Source of the DNA: Glandiceps talaboti
Taxonomy: Eukaryota > Hemichordata > Enteropneusta > Spengelidae
Length of the DNA: 64,000 nucleotides
Direction of reading: 5' to 3'
Assembly: GCF_964340395.1 (NCBI RefSeq)
Contig: NC_135550.1
Coordinates: 744,001 to 808,000, forward strand
Every line of letters begins with the position of its first letter. The stretch's first letter is position 1. Below, piece after piece: positions 61,601-64,000 of this stretch. The translations under genes and the position numbers were made by a program. A model generated the notes under the pieces. The model had not been told where the DNA came from. It worked only from the letters and a program-made list of their open reading frames with translations, and did not search any database.

Positions 61601-62430
61601 TCTGATACGTATCTCGGGAAACAAGTGCCTGTGGGTGTATCTATTGACACTGGTATAAAATAGTGACTAGATTCGTCACATCGCGTACATTCTTATCTTT
61701 CAAAGTAATCTATATAACCTTGAGCGTATGATATAGGTACATATGTACGATCAAGGAACATCAAACAGTTTCGTGTGGAATATATCCATAATCTAGATTT
61801 TGCCATTTAAAATAAAAACTGGCCGCGGTTTTAACATTTTGTAACATGTTTTCCATGTAACCAGTTGAAAGAGTAGATAAGTGCGGGTACATTGTCTGTC
61901 TCATATTTAGATTTTATGGATTGCGATGAGACCTCGAAAATGTCCATACACGCTCAATAGTTGCAGTATAATGACACGGGTGAACAGAAGGCCTTCCTGA
62001 ACATGTGCTAACATGAACTATTTTTGTCCGAGGTCGTTTGTTGGTTCTATTTCTATCACGGCACATACAGAGTTTCCAAAGATGAACTATTTGCACCAAA
62101 TCTTATTTTTGATTACAACTAATATAACTTTATAAGGGGTGTAATTAACCTTATATCAGTATCGGACTCCATGCATCATATACACGATAATCCTAAACGT
62201 TCAATGCCATAGTACTTGCCCGTTGTGCTTCTAGTCACTATTGGTAGTCATAGATTCGAAAGGTATTTTGGCCCTACACTTGGATTATGCTAGACGCTAT
62301 TTGGGGCCCTCTCCATCTGAAACGGTGATCAAAATCGCACATTTGTTTCAAGTTTGTTTTAGAATAAGACTGGAGTCAGAATTTATGGCAGGGGAGAAAT
62401 TGGGGAGGGGCATGGAAAAAATTCAATTCT
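61601..62430. other. Decayed sequence upstream of the Penelope remnant
   Basis: No continuous frame. It could hold eroded reverse transcriptase sequence, but no motif is recognisable to me. Confidence 0.3.
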
Positions 62431-62435
62431 GATGT

Positions 62436-62438
<3 letters not shown>

Positions 62439-62503
<65 letters not shown>
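62439..62503 (+). repeat. (CT)n microsatellite
   Basis: About 32 perfect CT repeats. Confidence 0.95.
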
Positions 62504-62505
<2 letters not shown>

Positions 62506-62514
62506 TTTTTGAAC

Positions 62515-62990
62515 ATTCAAACCTCAGGAGCAGTCGTTTACCTTGTACGATTGCAACATTGTTCACTTCATTTACCTACATACATTTAATTATGAGGCAG
62601 TCGATAGCCAAGCGAATGTGTGTGTCCACCAAAATATCTCTGTATAAGTTAAAATGTAGGTAATATAGCCAAACACATGTATAATAATGTATTGGAGGTA
62701 AAATTAAGTACTCCATGGCATTCGGTAATGTGTATGGTTTGAAATTTCATGCCCCTAATTGGCCTCCTACATGTCCTTACTTTCAAAAAAAAATTATTAC
62801 CGTGGGCTCCACACCCTCCCCACTATCTATCATAAGGGATGCTGTTTCTGCCCAAAATCAAGATTGAAAGATAAAACTCTGCTGACTAAGTATTTCCAAG
62901 TACAGGTTACAGCCCAATGCGAGAGCTTTTTCGCAAAGCCGATATCTGTTTGTAAAGAAATCTCTCATTGTTATGTATGGACGCTGCAGT
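62515..62990 (+). repeat. Dispersed repeat R, copy 3
   Basis: CTCAGGAGCAGTCGTTTACC, CTAATTGGCCTCCTACAT and CCCAAAATCAAGATTGAAAG follow the same order as in copies 1 and 2, with more divergence. The plus-strand frame at 62759-63016 falls here and is not taken as a gene. Confidence 0.5.
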
Positions 62991-63269
62991 TGATTTCCAC
63001 TGTAAGTTTCATGTAGTGTACCATACTGTACATCTCTGAAGTAGAGGGTTAGGGTACTGTAAAATGACACATTATAATATGAGTAGTAGCGGGGGGGGGG
63101 GGGGGGGCTACGAAAATTCTTGGGTTCATATCGGGAGGGGGCATGAACTTATTTGAGAGTGCGATGGGGGGGGGGCGGCTGTGAAAAAAAGTTTGACCAA
63201 AATAATTCCCCCCAGGCCCCCCTGCCGGCCTAAATGGAAAGGAAGATATCACAGAAGCCAGCGATCGTT

Positions 63270-63728
63270 AGTACATTACCCTGTCAAGACAACTGAACTG
63301 TACTCATATCTCCAATCGTGTAGTTTCGCCCATTACCCCATCATAACAACTGAACTGTACTCATATCTCCAACCGTGTAGTTTCGCCCATTACCCCATCA
63401 TAACAACTGAACTGTACTCATATCTCCAACCGTGTAGTTTCGCCCATTACCCCATCATAACAACTGAACTGTACTCATATCTCCAACCGTGTAGTTTCGC
63501 CCATTACCCCATCATAACAACTGAACTGTACTCATATCTCCAACCGTGTAGTTTCGCCCATTACCCCATCATAACAACTGAACTGTACTCATATCTCCAA
63601 CCGTGTAGTTTCGCCCATTACCCCATCATAACAACTGAACTGTGTTCATTTCTCCAACCGTGTAGTTTCGCCCATTACCCCATCATAACAACTGAACTGT
63701 GTTCATTTCTCCAACCGTTTAGTTCGCC
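63270..63728 (+). repeat. 57-bp minisatellite, about eight units, open in one frame
   Basis: The unit GTAGTTTCGCCCATTACCCC continues ATCATAACAACTGAAC and TGTACTCATATCTCCAACCGT (57 bp). Inner units are identical; the last two carry GTGTTCATTT. Since 57 is 19 codons, one plus-strand frame stays open (63181-63744, CSFAHYPIITTELYSYLQP repeated). There is no start context, homology or splice evidence, so it is listed as a repeat. Confidence 0.92.
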
Positions 63729-63744
63729 CCCCCCCCCCCAGTAA

Positions 63745-64000
63745 GCTCACATCTCCCATTGACATGAGCAAGTGAAACTGATCGAATATATATTTTACAT
63801 TGCACTTTCATTAAATCGGTATCAAATTGTATTGACAGTATTGAGTGAGTCTACTTGTATGTGGCCTAACCGAAACCAATTACATAACCTAGCATCAAAC
63901 TTAAATCGGACCAAACAGATGGTAATTATGAAGGCTATAGTACAAACGAAATGGTAGACCACAGCCCGGGGACCACAGTATCACAATATACCATGATTCG
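63745..64000. other. Window end, unassigned
   Basis: I see no gene or repeat in this last stretch. Confidence 0.35.

Overview
The window is nuclear DNA of an invertebrate animal. The evidence is a spliced gene with a mitochondrial leader (MRPS12), GT-AG introns, AT-rich sequence, abundant microsatellites, and dense nested transposons with few real exons. The mix of Crypton, Penelope-like, hAT-like, PIF/Harbinger-like and Helentron-like repeats fits a marine invertebrate. The sequence alone does not settle the phylum.

Only one host gene is certain. MRPS12 (mitochondrial ribosomal protein uS12m, + strand) has a leader exon at 7888-7969 and its body exon at 24211-24632, separated by a 16.2-kb intron packed with repeats. 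A few short ATG-plus-splice-donor segments (minus strand at 5705, 17388 and 40290) look like first exons of other genes but are weakly supported.

Layout. 0.3-3.0 kb: an apparently intact two-exon tyrosine recombinase gene of Crypton type on the minus strand, whose intron holds an ~87-bp tandem array and a 55-T run. 3.6-4.5 kb: first F2 repeat element. 5.3-5.8 kb: possible minus-strand first exons and promoter. 6.4-24.2 kb: F1 elements, MITEs and one F2 element around and inside the MRPS12 intron. 25.7-52.9 kb: further F1, F2 and F3 elements, minisatellites and fold-back elements with little coding signal. 53.2-54.3 kb: four long (TA)n tracts with perfect inverted arms. 57.1-59.7 kb: a nested hAT-like pair enclosing a trapped reading frame. 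60.7-61.6 kb: a frameshifted Penelope-like element. 63.3-63.7 kb: a 57-bp minisatellite that is open in one frame.

The most notable feature is a set of repeat families (called here F1, F2, F3, plus an F4 head) that share one plan. Each has a T-rich 5' flank, a head hairpin, a (GTCT)n- or (GTCC)n-like microsatellite, internal repeats of about 112-150 bp, and a 3' end carrying the reverse complement of the 5' terminus. In F1 and F2 this is followed by a short 3' hairpin. Subterminal inverted repeats plus central tandem repeats match what is known of non-autonomous Helentron-associated elements (HINE/DINE/pearl type). No Rep-helicase gene is present, so they would be mobilised in trans.
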